Assembly (NCBI GenBank): GCA_905250125.1 | Contig: CAJNOL010001288.1 | Location: forward strand, 1-64,000 | Origin: Rotaria sordida | Lineage: Eukaryota; Rotifera; Eurotatoria; Philodinida; Philodinidae | Direction of reading: 5' to 3' | Length of the DNA: 64,000 nt | In this document: one piece after another, positions 49,190 to 61,934 of the stretch | Layout: every line of letters begins with the position of its first letter | Position numbering within the stretch: the first letter of the stretch is position 1 | The notes under the pieces: generated by a model | Database searches by the model: none | Told to the model about the DNA's origin: nothing | Seen by the model: only the letters and a program-made list of their open reading frames with translations | Position numbers and translations under genes: made by a program

Positions 49190-52157
49190 ATGTTGGATCA
49201 ATATCTACCTGCATCAGTAAAAAACTTAAAAATACAAGATGATAATATTAATATAATAACAAGACAAGGAAGAAATACAACTAAGCTAAGTTTTTGTTTA
49301 ATATGTCATGATGAAGCACGTAATTTTAATTATGGTACACTTTCTTGTTATTCATGTAAAACATTTTTTCGTCGTCATAGTTTACATATAAAAGTATAGA
49401 TAAATATATTTAGTTTTTTTTTTCTTCTTTTAATGAATAGAATTTGTGATTAATTATTTTTTTTTTTATTTTTCCATTATATAGGATATTCATCCATGTC
49501 CATATGGAGGTCATTGTGAAATAACACTACAAACACGAAAATATTGTATGTCGTGTCGATTAGCTAAATGTTTTGCAATGGGTATGTCAACAGAACTTAT
49601 TCGAAAAGAATATCGAAGATCAAAATATTCTTCATCGATTAAATCAAATAGGAAATCAATAGTATGTATAAGATTATTGGATATAAATCATTGTGTTTTT
49701 CACTCAAAAAAAAAAAACCTTATAATAGATAATTTATTTTTAATTGTAAGGTTAATGTTAACAAAAATAAAATGTCCGTAAATTTTTACTTAAACTTCTA
49801 TAGTGAATATTTGAAATTACAAAAAATGGTTACTTAATATAATAGATTTCTTTTATATTGTAATATTGATTTTCACCAAAATTATTTTTAATGACATTTT
49901 ATAGAAATTTTATATTAAAAAAGAAATTGTTTTTTTTTTTTTATTATATGCACACGTCTTACATTGACGGAATTTGACATACACTTATCTTGACAAACAG
50001 AGTATTTAATACACAAGTCCTTTTGTATACATAGATTTAAAAAGTGTCATAAAAAGAAGTTGTCAATGCAATCGTCATTAAATTGGAATATGAAATGTTG
50101 TAATCTTATATAAAATAATATAGAAATAATTTGTATCGTATATCGGCTTGTCCAAACGTAGCGCTGTGACATTTTGACAAGTTACTTTGCAGTTATCTCG
50201 AAAGGCATAAGGACTAATAAGGTCGTTCAAACGTCATTCGACGCAGCTCATCATACTCTATTCATGTTGCAAGAACGGTCTAGTTTGACTGAACTCTCGC
50301 GTTTCGAGAAAGGTTTTATCATCGCGTAACGCTGTGACAAAAAAGAACCCTTTTTCTCTAGAGCTGCTTATGAAACTCTAATTTTTTGACAAATTATTTC
50401 TTTAAATGAAACGCTTATAGTGCTAGTTTTGTAGAGAATTGAATGAGCTTTCAAGCAGTAAAAAATATTTTTTCTAAACTATTTTTGCTTAGATAAAAAA
50501 TGCAAAAACCAAACGTAACGTTGTGACATGTTTTTTTGTCGACCAAATTTGAAGCACTTAACATGCTTAAAAATATCAAGTTGCTACATCGAAATGGGAG
50601 TTCAATAATTGTACAGTAAGTTAGAAACTGTACAAGAGGTTAGAAGTTGCTCTGAGGAATGAGAGTAAAAACTGAATAGGCCATTTTGTAGAGAATCAAA
50701 TTCTGCATCGAATGGTATATTACTCTGCATTTTAGTTTTAAATTTTTTGGTTAGAAAATTGAAAATACGATTTTTGAAAACTTTAAAACCCGGTTTTCGA
50801 TGTTAAAACCCAATTAGTTTTAAGAAAAATGTCCAAATTCATAATCAGTGTAAAAAACTGTACCGTAAAATTCGCTTAGATGTGTCCGTATCGAAAAAAA
50901 AAATTTTTTTTAACTTGGGCAGCGAAGTAGCGCGTTACATGAACAAGCCGATATAGATTTCTTTTCAAATTCAAACTTCATATTATCATTTTGTTGCGAC
51001 GAAAAAAAAAGTCTGAATAGATTTAAACCTATAAGTCTATATTATTTCGATTTTAGATGAGAATTTTCCTTGTAAAGTTGATTTCTAAGTTTTTCTTGTC
51101 AGACATAATATCTATTCATGGTCAAATACATTTCTATTGACTAGAATTCTTGATGAATAGAGACATAAGTCTAGAAGAAAGACTTATTTATTAAAATCCT
51201 TTTTTTCAGAGGTTTTCTAATCTCATCGAGATCTTAATTATGTGTAACTGAGATAACTGAAATTTTTCATTTTATAATAAAAATCAATTCATAAAAATAT
51301 TGCTAATTATAAAAACAAAAAAAATTTGTATTTAGTCAATTCTACCAATCACTTCATTAAATTTACTAAACAATGATCAATCATCTCTTAATAGTTCTGA
51401 ATGGAATTTATTATCAAATGTAGTTCATGCTTTTAATAAATTCAATATGATTCCATCAATACATAATATAATGAAATATTTAGATCTCATTGAACCTACA
51501 ATTGAAATTAATATATCCGATTCATTGAATCTATTTAATTCATTTTATATGTCAGTAAAATCATTCGTTAGTGTCACACCTGATTTTCGTATATTAACTG
51601 TTGCGGAACAATGTTCACTTTTTCAACGTAATTTAAATGGTCTATTTAATCTTTATGGTACATTAATGCTACGCGATGCTGGAATATTTGATAATATTAG
51701 AAATGAACGTATTTTGATACCTTTATATGGACATGAAATTGTTCGTCAATCAAAAAAAATAATTATGAGACTTGATTTTGATTCGACAATTGTTAAAATT
51801 ATCCATATGATTTTTGCTTTTTCTACGAATTGTTATGCAGTCGATTATGATCCACATATGAATAAAGATCCTCTTCTTCTAGGTACTTTTCGTTTATTTG
51901 GTAGTCAAAATGTATATACTGAAATATTATGGAAATACATGATATATCGATATGGTTATAAAGAAACAATTCTTCGTTTTGCAGCACTTATTAAACAAAT
52001 TCTTGATCAAATTATGGTCGCAACAGATATTTATATCAATAATCGACATCATCGAACACTTGTTGATGATTCGATTAAAGAAGCAGAAACTGCAGTTATT
52101 CTTAATGAAAAAAATCTTACTCCATTATGGGGAAAAGACAATCAATTTGACTATTAA
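49190..52157 (+). CDS. Divergent nuclear receptor
   Basis: Exons 49190-49393, 49485-49661, 51336-52157; 400 residues, phase 0 at both junctions. Ligand-regulated or orphan transcription factor. The DNA-binding domain starts at Cys36: CLICHDE..CYSC, then CPYGGHC..CMSC. All eight zinc cysteines have canonical spacing (C-x2-C-x13-C-x2-C and C-x5-C-x9-C-x2-C). The P-box reads CYSCKTFFRR instead of CEGCKGFFRR, which predicts altered half-site choice. The long last exon is a helical ligand-binding domain (SVTPDFRILTVAEQCSLFQRN). The C-terminus TPLWGKDNQFDY shows no clear AF-2 activation helix. Likely one of the lineage-expanded invertebrate receptors; I cannot assign a subfamily. AATAAA at 52197-52202. 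Confidence 0.88.
50141..50953. mobile_element. Non-autonomous element with TATCGGCTTGT ends, 813 bp
   Basis: In the nuclear receptor intron 49662-51335. Left end TATCGGCTTGTCCA and right end TGAACAAGCCGATA are inverted repeats, flanked by TA on both sides, as in Tc/mariner insertions. Inside, a motif CGTA(A/G)CG(C/T)TGTGACA recurs near 50156, 50325 and 50513. No protein coding. The rest of the intron is plain AT-rich sequence. Confidence 0.72.
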
Positions 52158-54338
52158 AAAAAGAACAATTACTTTGACTTTGTATTAAAAAACAAAAATA
52201 AATGAAAATTTTCTTTCAATCAAAAATTTATTTGAATGTATATCTTAAATAGACTAAAATTTCTTTTAATTTATTTCTAACAGATTATCAATATATATTC
52301 ATTTTCTATATCAATTAAATCTAAAATATGATATTGATATCAATAGATTATTAGATATTGAATATATGTGAATATTGAACGTTTTTATTACTCAATTGAT
52401 AAAAACTTTATAAAAAAAAAAATCTCTCAAGTTCAATCGATGATGAAATCAATTTGTTTATTGATGCATTTTGTCTTAATATAAATGTTTAAATTTTCTG
52501 ATTGAATAATCTTTATGTAAAATTTCTTTTTTTATCATTTAGAATTCAATTTGATAAACTTAAATAACTTCTGCAAATGCAAATAGAATCGAATTTTTTT
52601 TTTTTTTTTGCTGACAATAATATGAAGGAACTTACAGTTTGAATAAAAAAGAATCATGTAGAAAGACTTCTCTTTTTTTCAATAAAAAAAATTATCTATG
52701 ATTTTATTCAATATAAGAAAAAGAAAAGATTGAGTCAGATGGATCATTGTTATTGTTCTGTCTGTCGATCGAAAAGAAATAAAAAAAAAATGAGCAACCA
52801 TTATTGAAGGCAACAGATGAATACATATTTGACCCACCGGTGCACAAAAGTCAAATAGTGTAAAGATAGTAATTGTTTGTCGCCATACTCTATCTTTAAA
52901 AATTTACATAACTTTCGAATATAAATGTCTATATCGTCTCGTTCGTGTCAAAACGTTACCGTTCATTGAACTAATTTCACTATTACGTACAATGTAGACG
53001 TCGTCTCATCATCATAACAAATTGAAATATGTATATATATCTATCTTCGTTTTTTTTCTTCTTTTTGTTCTTCTTCTATATCAAAACAAACTATTTAAGA
53101 TATACATTCTTTTCTTCTAAACGAATATCTTGGCACTTGATAAAATAGAAAAAAAACTATGATATTTATATAATACGTGCGATGATGATGATAATGATGA
53201 TGAAATAGTCGTCTCATTCTGTAAGAAGGATTAAATAGAAATAGATAGTGTTTGACTTCCTACGCATAATCTATACTTTTCTTTTTTGTTTTTTTTTTAA
53301 TTGTTCATTCATTTATTTTAGTGTAGTTTAAACAAATACATCCACTATCTCTAAATCCTTTCTTTTTCCTTTTTTTATTCTTAGTGAACATTACGATGTG
53401 GGTGATGAATATAAGGGCTTCACACCATCTTTATACATGTATCAATATGTAATCGCGATCGAGGATATACATAAGCAAGGAGAAAAAAAAAAAAAAAAAA
53501 GAAGAAAAGAGATCGAGTTTGCTTGATTAAGATAAGCTTGATTGTTTGAGATGAGGATGAAGACGACAGGTGTAATGTATAGTGTTGACCTCCATATATT
53601 TTCTTAAGACGACAAGGGTATACCACTTATAATTTTCTTGTCATACGTATCGTGTGTATATATGTGATTTGACCCGTTGAGAGCAACAAATGAACGATCG
53701 TATAGTATAACGTATGAAGCATTTGAGTTGTTGATCAAACGAAAAAAAAATAAAATAAAAAGAACTAAATTGATCTATTATTGTCTCTTGTCATTAAGAA
53801 AGAATTTTGATAATATAATCATTCTATTTAGAATTATTTTGAATATTTTATAAATACAGGTAGGTCAGATTATTATTATTATTATTGATTTTTTTTCTTA
53901 AATGATATTAAAAATTGAATTCATTACAATATAATAGTGTTAATCCGAAGAGAATGGTTTGTTTGTTCCGTAGATTCGTTGACATTATATGATCCATTTC
54001 TATTTACAAATCTAATTTAACTTTTGCGCTTCATTGTGAAATGGATATACCTTTTCTCCCTCATACATTCGTTCGCACGTTTAATGACGGTGTCAATTGA
54101 TTAAAAGTCTGAATGAATGAACGGATATTAGAAAAGAAGAAAAAAAAATACAGACGTTATATGCCAATTTTGATATGTGTGTATCGATGAAAAAGTCAAG
54201 TAGACAGTGTAAGTTATACTTTTGTATATTATACTTTCAATAATATGAAAGAAAAAAAGAATGTATAAAGATGAATAGATTTTGTTTTAGATTGTGAAAT
54301 TATTATATATCTATAAACTAGAATATATATTTAAATCA
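52158..54338. other. Intergenic region
   Basis: Between the nuclear receptor and the adhesion GPCR, both on plus. Simple repeats (GATGAT near 53180, poly-A near 53485, TTA near 53872) and no coding frame with family resemblance. The frame at 53420-53626 (-) spans a homopolymer and is spurious. Confidence 0.5.
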
Positions 54339-57300
54339 ATGGAACGTATCGTATGGTTTATATTATTTATTATAATGATGATTCATTGTTTGGATGGTAA
54401 GAATGAATTTCTTCGAAATTAAAATAATTATTGTACTATGAATATTGAGTTTTTTCGAGCGCTAGTCTAAGATGTATTCAGAAGAGTGATTCACAAGATC
54501 GATCCTCCCGAAAAGATTTAAACACTAGGAGAGAAGTACATGGGACACACTTTTGATTATATGTCTGGCGATAATTATTAAAAAAATGGTCTCGATTGTT
54601 ATATAAGTTTTATTTTCTTAGGTGGATGTCCACGAGCAACATTCGAATTTTTTAATAATACAATAAAAACATCGTATAATTTTATTGATTCATCTGTTGG
54701 TAATATTGGATCATTGGAAACATGTCCTTGTAAGTTTTCTTAAATAAAAATGATGATTTATTTTAATTATTTTAATTAAAAGATACTGGTCGTCCATATG
54801 TATATCTACCATGTTATCCAAATTCATCATGGGGAGATGAACCTTATTTTAGTACTTGTTTAAAACCACCTGATAATAAAGAATTAACTACAATGCTAAA
54901 TATTCTTTCATCATCATCATCATCGTCTATTGATCATCCATATGTTAATATGTCTATTGAAGAAGTTGCTAAAGTATGTTTTTTTTCAATAAACATAATT
55001 TAATAAGTTTTAAACTTGTTGGTTTTTTTTTCTTCGTTTTAGTTACCTATTGATACTTTTTATGATGTTTCTCATGTATTGTCATATTTAAATCAAGAAA
55101 CAATGACTTTAAAATCAACATCACATACTGCGTCTGTTGTAAATATAATAGATCATTTAATATCAAATAATCAAAATACGAATAATGAAGTTTGTTTTAT
55201 TTAAATAAATAAATAAATAAATTTATATATCTTAAATTAAAACTATAGGTATATTCTAATATTTATTCAATTGCTAATAAATTATTATCATCAAAATCTA
55301 CATTACAAATGCAACAAGCACAAAAATCAAATCGAAGTATTGTAAAGTAAATTTCAATTTTTTTTATTTCTATTCTTTTCAAATAATAATAATAATCAAA
55401 TATATTCTAGATTATTATCATCATTAGAAACATTTTCTCAAAATTTAAAATCAAATCAATCCGATCAAACTTTTATTGAACATAATCTAGCTGTATCTAT
55501 TGTTAATATGCCAAATAATCGTACTAAACCAATAGTTGGTTTTGCATTTGGTTTGTATTTTTAATATTGTTTCATATATATATTCAGAAAAATTAAGAAT
55601 AAGAAATTTCTATGATGCTAATTAAAATAACTAATGGGGGAAATGTTTCCAAGTGTCAAATTGCTCTGGAGTCCAGGCTCGATGCAGCATATGAACACTC
55701 ATGAGCTATGAATACTTTAGCACTGGTTTCTACGAAAACTCATTTTTGAATTTCGACTTGAAATTCGAAAATAAGTTTTTCCGAGGAGAACTACGGTATT
55801 ATGCTAAATAGTATCGTAAGAGTATAATACCTCAGTAGCGACAAGCAAATAGTCCGAACTTTTCTCAATGGATTCATAGGTGGAGCTCGTCGAGTTTAAA
55901 GTTTTCAAACTCGAACTGTACTTTGATACTCTCCATGAGATTTACTAAACCCCCTCCCATAATAGAAGCCCCTCCCACATTAAAAGCCCCTCCCTTATTA
56001 GAAGCCCCCTCCGAAGGACCGACATGAAAGATGTATTAGAAGCCCCCCCTTATTTTACAAACTTTTTGAAAAATTTGATTAGTATTTTCATCGCAAAACC
56101 GTCAAAATTCAAGATCTTAAGATAAGAATTTGTTTAATTTCCTTATGTACTAGTGTAAAAATCTCGAAATCTCCTTGGAAATCGTTTGAAAAACTCTAGA
56201 AAACTTTAAAAATCCCTGAAATTCTTTGAAATTCTTTTTACATCTAAAACTATTGAAAAAATTTGGGACTTAATAGAAGCCCCCTCCGAAAATTTTGGAT
56301 GGTGGGCAGTTTAGAAGCTCCCGGGGGCTTCTATTATGGGAGGGGGTGTAATCGGAATTGAGTAATCGCTGCAAAGTTCTCGACAGTTTTTAGAGGTACA
56401 AGGAGCTAAAAATTTAACAGACAGTCGGAGATAGTCTAGAAAGTGGCTTAGAAAAGCTGTCTTCTTTAACTTCGCAGACAGAGTTCCGACAATAACTCAA
56501 AAGTTTTGCAAACACAAAGTAAAAAGAGAGAGATCTAGCCAAGTCTAGTCCCTCCCTTACCGAGATCTATAAGTCGCCTCAAAGACATGAGATTCTTTTT
56601 TTCCGAGTTAGATGATTAATACACCCTACATATTTCTCAGAGGGCTAGAGCCCATCGGGTCCAAAGTTTTCGGATCTGGAACCAATCCGATAGGCTCTAT
56701 TCATATCCTATGACGAACATAGTCCTGGTTCAAAAACAATTTGATACTTGGAAAAATTACTTCGTGTTTTACATTTTAATCTTGCACAGATTGTGCTAAC
56801 CGTTTTGTTTTTTTTATTTATAAATCTAGATTCAATAAAAAATCAAACATTTCCAATTGGATTTGATGATATAAAAAAAAATTTAACAATTATTCTACTT
56901 GATTCTGAAGCACTTGTTGAACAAAATCGTTTAACATTTTCTGTTTATAATCATCGTAATGGTTTATTTGATGAAAAACAATATCGAATATTAACACGAA
57001 TTATTTCATTAACAATTGATAAACCTGAATTAACAAAAAATCTTGGAACATTTGTAAAAATAAATTTTTTTCTTGAAAATAATTATGAAAAAAAATTTGG
57101 TAATTTAACATGTGCTTATTGGCATATATTTGATAATATGACAGCACAATGGTCAACAGATGGATGTTATTTGATTGATATAATCGATCGAAATGTTATG
57201 TGTGAATGTAATCATTTAACTCATTTTGCAGTTTTAATGGTTTGAAATGAACTTTTTTTTTTTTTTCTTTTTTATTATAAACTATTTCTTTTTTTTTGTT

Positions 57301-60149
57301 TCAAAGGATATTGAACAAAAACCAATGCCAAAATCAATTGAACAAGTACTTTCGATTATAACATTAACTGGTTTATTATTATCATCTATTGGTTTATGTT
57401 TAACAATTTTAACATTTATTCTTTTCGAGTAAATGAAAAAATATTTTTTTTTTTTAATATTAAATTAAATTTTTACTTTTTTTAAAGAAAATTACGTCGT
57501 CATTTCAGTCAAAAATCTCTTCTTTTATTATCAATTAATCTTCTTTTTGTTAATATTTTATTTTCAATTATTAGTTTATATAGATTAACACATTTATCAT
57601 GTATTATTATTGCTAGTGTATTACATTATTTTATTTTATCATCATTCAGTTGGATGTTTATTATGGCATTTATACAATATTTACTTTTTGTTAAAGTTTT
57701 TCCACGTTCAATTTCAGCATTTACACGAAAAGCAGCTGCATTTGCTCAATGTAAATTTAGAAAATTGAATTGAATTTTATTCACGAAGATATATCTAACG
57801 AGGAAAACATATCATTCGATTTCATCTTATAGTTGCAAGTAGTTTTGTAGGAGATTTAAAAAGATTTGAGCTCATAGACTATTGATGAAGAATTATAGCC
57901 ATTTTAATGAAATTTTGACTGAAAAAAAAACCTAAACTGATGAATTTTAACCTGAAATATTGTCTATAGTTAGAGTCTATTCAATGTCGAAAAAGTAACG
58001 ACGTATCATAGTGAGTCTTGATTCTGAAGCGTATATAAATTATCAAAAAAAAAAGAGTTTTAATAGAATATATTACATTGCATTTCGTAGAATTAAGACA
58101 AATTGATTCTAATCCCAAAAGGAAAAATATTTTTGACTAGAATACAAAGTAAAAGAGTTAATTTTATTAATATCTAATAGAACATTCAACAACTAAATCA
58201 ATCACAGGAGACATGTATCAAACCCGAACCTTCGGGTTTAGTCTGATATAGATAAAACAGTTTGACACATTCCCTTGTTTCTTACTGTCTGTTATGAAGC
58301 ATTTAGATACAAGCAAAAATCTTTAGTCGTATATCTGTCTAATGATCTTCTCTTTTGTATGAAGTAGCTATTGGGATTTCATACAGAGCTCTCGACTGGA
58401 AAATTTTTAAATAGATGCTGTTCGAAGATCTTCGCAAGCTACCTCCTGCCTTGGCTCCGGTTTTGTTTTTGTGTATGGAACTTTTTTCTGAGATTTGGCT
58501 CATCCCTGAAGGGAGATAGGGGGATCCTTCCAAAGCTACCCGCTCCCTCGGTCATCAGTTTTTATGAAAAACTTGGAAATTTTCGATAGCTATTTCTGAA
58601 AAGCTTTCGTTAACAGACTATCTGCGAAAGTTTATAAAAAGTGTCTGCCCTCCCTCTCCCACACTCTCAAAAATAATCGAGAGTCTTGGATCCATAGAAA
58701 GCATAGATACAATCTGTTCTAACGTTTTCTCTTGAAAACGTTGTTTACAAATCTGATAGTTGGTAGTATGTGACAACAGGTCTTAACTTAGTACTAAAAC
58801 TGAATTAGAGTTGATATCTCAATGTTGTAGTAAATATGAATGTCAATGTTTCAGTGACTATGTGTCGGTGATCCACAGTCACTGTTTCCCCCCCAATACT
58901 AGATTCTCTATTAAACATTGCGTATAAGAAAAAGTCCTTAACCTCAGCGTTAGTCGATTTTCAAATCATTCGTTCGATAATATATTGAGATCATTATGTT
59001 CATATGATAAGATAATGAATATGTAGCAAAGAGAGTGCCAAGTATTTGTCATCAGATTTATTCGCTGTTTAGAACTACACTTTGTAAAATTATATGTTTA
59101 TAAATAAATACGTCTGAATACTATCTGTCAAATTACTCTGTATCAGATATGTAGGAAATTATGGACTATCTTTTTTATGCTATTGATTGAAATCTATAGT
59201 CTCATTTCTTTTTTTTCATATTTTACAGTAATTCCATTAATTCCTGTTGGTATTGTTTTGGCAATTGATCCATTAAATTATACCAAACGAACTGATGGAA
59301 TGTAAGAAAAAAGAAATTCATTTTTTTTTTTTTTTGAAATTAATTACTAAATATTCTAGTTGTTGGCTATCTGATCTAGCACTTTATTTATCATTTATTT
59401 TACCTATTATTTTATATATTATGATAAATAGTATCCTATTTTCAATTGTTGCTCATTCACTTTTATGTGGAAAAACAGGTCAACAATTACATGGTACACA
59501 AATGCCTGAATCACAACGTTTATCACGTTTTCTAGTAGCATTAAGTTGTTTTGTTGTACTTGGTCTTACTTGGATATTTGGTTTATTTACTATTGGATCG
59601 ATGCGTTATTTATTTCAAATACTTTTTTGTACATTTGCTTCATTAACAGGATTTTTCATTTTTCTTCTTTATATTATAACATCAAAAGCAAAACGAAAAT
59701 GTTGGAATAGTATGTTTATATATATAATCCTTTGTTGTCTTTTTTTTTTTTATTATTTAGATACATTTAAATCACTTGGTATATCATCAATTTATTCTCC
59801 AACATTATCAACATCTGGTTTAAATGGTAATAAAGAATTTTCAACATCATCAACAAATGATCAACAAAAAATTCCTTCACGTCTTGTACAATTTCCATCT
59901 CAACCACAACATTTTATTGATGCATACATGCCATCATCACCACCACCACCAGCACCACCATTACCATTACCACCATCATTTTTAATTGAAGGTGATGATC
60001 CATTAAATAAAACAACATTTTATGAATCTAAACATGTTTGGATGCCACCACCACCAACAAATTATATTTATGAAGCTAATCAATTAACAACATCATTAGA
60101 TGATTATTCTTTATTTTATGCTTCGAATCATGATGCTACGAAGCTTTAA
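54339..60149 (+). CDS. Adhesion G-protein-coupled receptor with GPS autoproteolysis site
   Basis: Twelve exons: 54339-54396, 54622-54729, 54783-54973, 55043-55189, 55249-55346, 55411-55550, 56830-57239, 57307-57428, 57488-57750, 59229-59301, 59360-59709, 59761-60149; 782 residues, all phases consistent. The signal peptide (MERIVWFILFIIMMIHCLDG) precedes a short Cys-containing ectodomain with a hormone-receptor-like stretch (YLPCYPNSSWGDEPYFSTC). A GAIN region and a GPS follow (CAYW..W-x4-GC..CECNHLTHFAVLM). Cleavage would fall between Leu377 and Thr378, freeing a THFAVLM tethered agonist. Seven membrane segments follow (TM6 GLTWIFGLF typical of the class). The cytoplasmic tail is rich in Ser/Pro with PPPPAPPLPLPP. 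Short ectodomain compared with latrophilins. Ligand unknown. Confidence 0.9.
55949..56347. mobile_element. MITE with CCCCCTCCCATAATAGAAGC ends, about 400 bp
   Basis: In receptor intron 6 (55551-56829). The left end ACCCCCTCCCATAATAGAAG is repeated inverted at the right end (CTTCTATTATGGGAGGGGGT). AGAAGCCCC(T/C)CC-type units recur several times just inside both ends. Non-coding. No target duplication is clear. Confidence 0.8.
57751..59228. repeat. Receptor intron 9, with family D copy 2
   Basis: 1478-bp intron between TM3 and TM4 exons. About 58480-58600 matches the core of the element at 13778-14022 (CTGAGATTTGGCTCA, AGCTACC, TCA-TTTTTAT-AAA, GATAGCT). The open frames at 58339-58589 lie on this repeat. 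The rest is unassigned AT-rich sequence. Confidence 0.55.
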
Positions 60150-60421
60150 TTCGTTTCTCTTTTTTTGTTCTACAGTCAGATGCATGTATGCTCAATAATC
60201 CGGTTGTTTGTTTGTTTTAATCCATTTGTCTTTTTTTTTGTTTTTGCTGCATGGGTAATTCTTTTTGTTTAATGAAAACCAATATTCGAGAAGATTTACA
60301 AATGATTAATGTCAGAAGTGAAGAAAAAATATAATCGTTTTTTTTCATTTTAATTTAATTGAATAATTTGTTCTAATCTTGATTTAAAAAAAAACATCGA
60401 ATCTGCAGATCTATATATACA
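60150..60421. other. Receptor 3' flank
   Basis: T-rich sequence up to the mariner left end; presumably the 3' UTR. Nothing else seen. Confidence 0.45.
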
Positions 60422-60893
60422 TAGGATAGTTAAAAAGTTCTCGTAATTGATCTTCTAAAATTTCATCCTGATTGATTTTATTTTTGATGTTGGCCTATTC
60501 TAATGATGAAATCTTTTATGTGTTAAAATACCAATACGAAGTTTTACAAGTGTCTATTATGATAAATCTTTAATCAATTTTTTCAACACTTCTGTTCTCA
60601 GATGGATAAACTTTGTATTCGCTTATATGTAAAAACTCGTTGGTTATTAGGTTTAAATGCTACACAAATTCATAATGAATTAACTGCTGCTTATGGACAA
60701 GGTGTTGTTTCATATAGTAAAATTACTCATTGGATTGATCGATTTTTAAGTAGACGAGAGTCATTGGAAGATAACCTTCATAATAGTCGTTATTACTAAA
60801 CAAAATATTGATGCGATCCAGGACCTGGTGAATGATGATCCACATTTTAGTATCGATTATGTTACTACCATCTCAGACACAGTTATCATATAA

Positions 60894-61934
60894 CCCTTTC
60901 CAGCCGGCTGCTAGAAGACAAGTAACAAAAAAGTCTTTTTATGGATTTTCGTTGTTCCTAGACCAAGGAAATAGGAAAAGTTTATTTCTCAGAACCAATA
61001 AGTGCTTCGGCATCTAATGGTTTCATGTATCCATTTGGATACATCTAGCCACTAAGGGACAAAAATTTTGAAAAAGTCATTTCTTTTTGTCCAGCAAAAT
61101 TTGATATTTTATGGTTTTTCTTACATCTATATTTGTAGATGAAATCACACGTTGCCTGTTTGTCGATGTTTTGCAGTCCAAAGCTTAAATATTTCTAGAA
61201 TGTTCTAAGATTCTGCAGTATAGTGCAATAGTAGCTCAATTTTTTCCGAAAATTTCAATAGATTCAGGAATATTGTAGGGAGTTGCTGAATATTTCGTGA
61301 TGGCCTAGTTTGTAACACTAGAAAATGTTCAGAAACTCTTTAGAATGTTTCTGAATTTCTAAAAATTTTCGAAAAAAATTGAGCTACTATTGCACTGTAC
61401 TGCAGACTCTTCGAACATTCTAGAAATATTTAAGCTTCGGACTGCAAAACATCGATAAACAGGCAACGTGTGATTTCATCTACAAATATAGATGCAAGAA
61501 AAACCATAAAATATCAAATTTTGCTGGACAAAAAAAAATGATTTTTTCAAAATTTTTGTCCCTTAGTGGCCGGATGTATCCAAATGGATGCATTCCCATT
61601 TTTTATTATTCGAATTTTTTAAATAATCCGTCTTAGTGATTCAATAGACAGTAGGTCTATGAAGGAAGATTAACAACTGCTTGCTTCGAAGTTTGATTAT
61701 TTAGAGACACGAGAAAAGGATTATTTCTATACGAACGCTATTCTGGAGCATTTTGGATAGAGCCGGCCATTTTCTTAGTGAGTGTTATTTTCTTCTTCTA
61801 AACACGTGAATGTGTGTTGAAATGTGTTAACTTATTTATCAAATCGTCAAAACATTTCATATCATCACTACAAGTTACTTCTTCGTAAAATATTGGCTTC
61901 ATGTATCTAAATGGATACATCCGGCTGTAAAGGG
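60894..61934. mobile_element. Composite inverted-repeat element with four CCCTT ends, ATAA on both flanks
   Basis: Starts CCCTTTCCAGCCGGCTG and ends CAGCCGGATG-type inverted (CATCCGGCTGTAAAGGG), with ATAA at 60890-60893 and 61935-61938. Two more copies of the same terminal motif lie inside, at 61037-61058 (..CTAGCCACTAAGGG) and 61560-61581 (CCCTTAGTGGCCGG..), each followed by GGATACAT/ATGTATCC. CCC ends and a TTAA-like 4-bp target suggest a piggyBac-type MITE. It inserted into the mariner relic. Confidence 0.68.
61027..61600. repeat. Long hairpin, about 245-bp arms
   Basis: The inner part of the composite: 61027-61270 pairs with 61350-61600. Shared blocks include TTTGTAGATGAAATCACACG, GCAGTCCAAAGCTTAAATAT and TGCAATAGTAGCTCAATTTT and their complements. 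About 90 percent identity by eye. Non-coding. Confidence 0.85.

Noticed and set aside
60832..61017. Separate 61-residue protein after the mariner N-terminal fragment
   Set aside because: It is out of frame with the transposase remnant and runs into the inserted CCCTT-ended element; no resemblance to a protein family.
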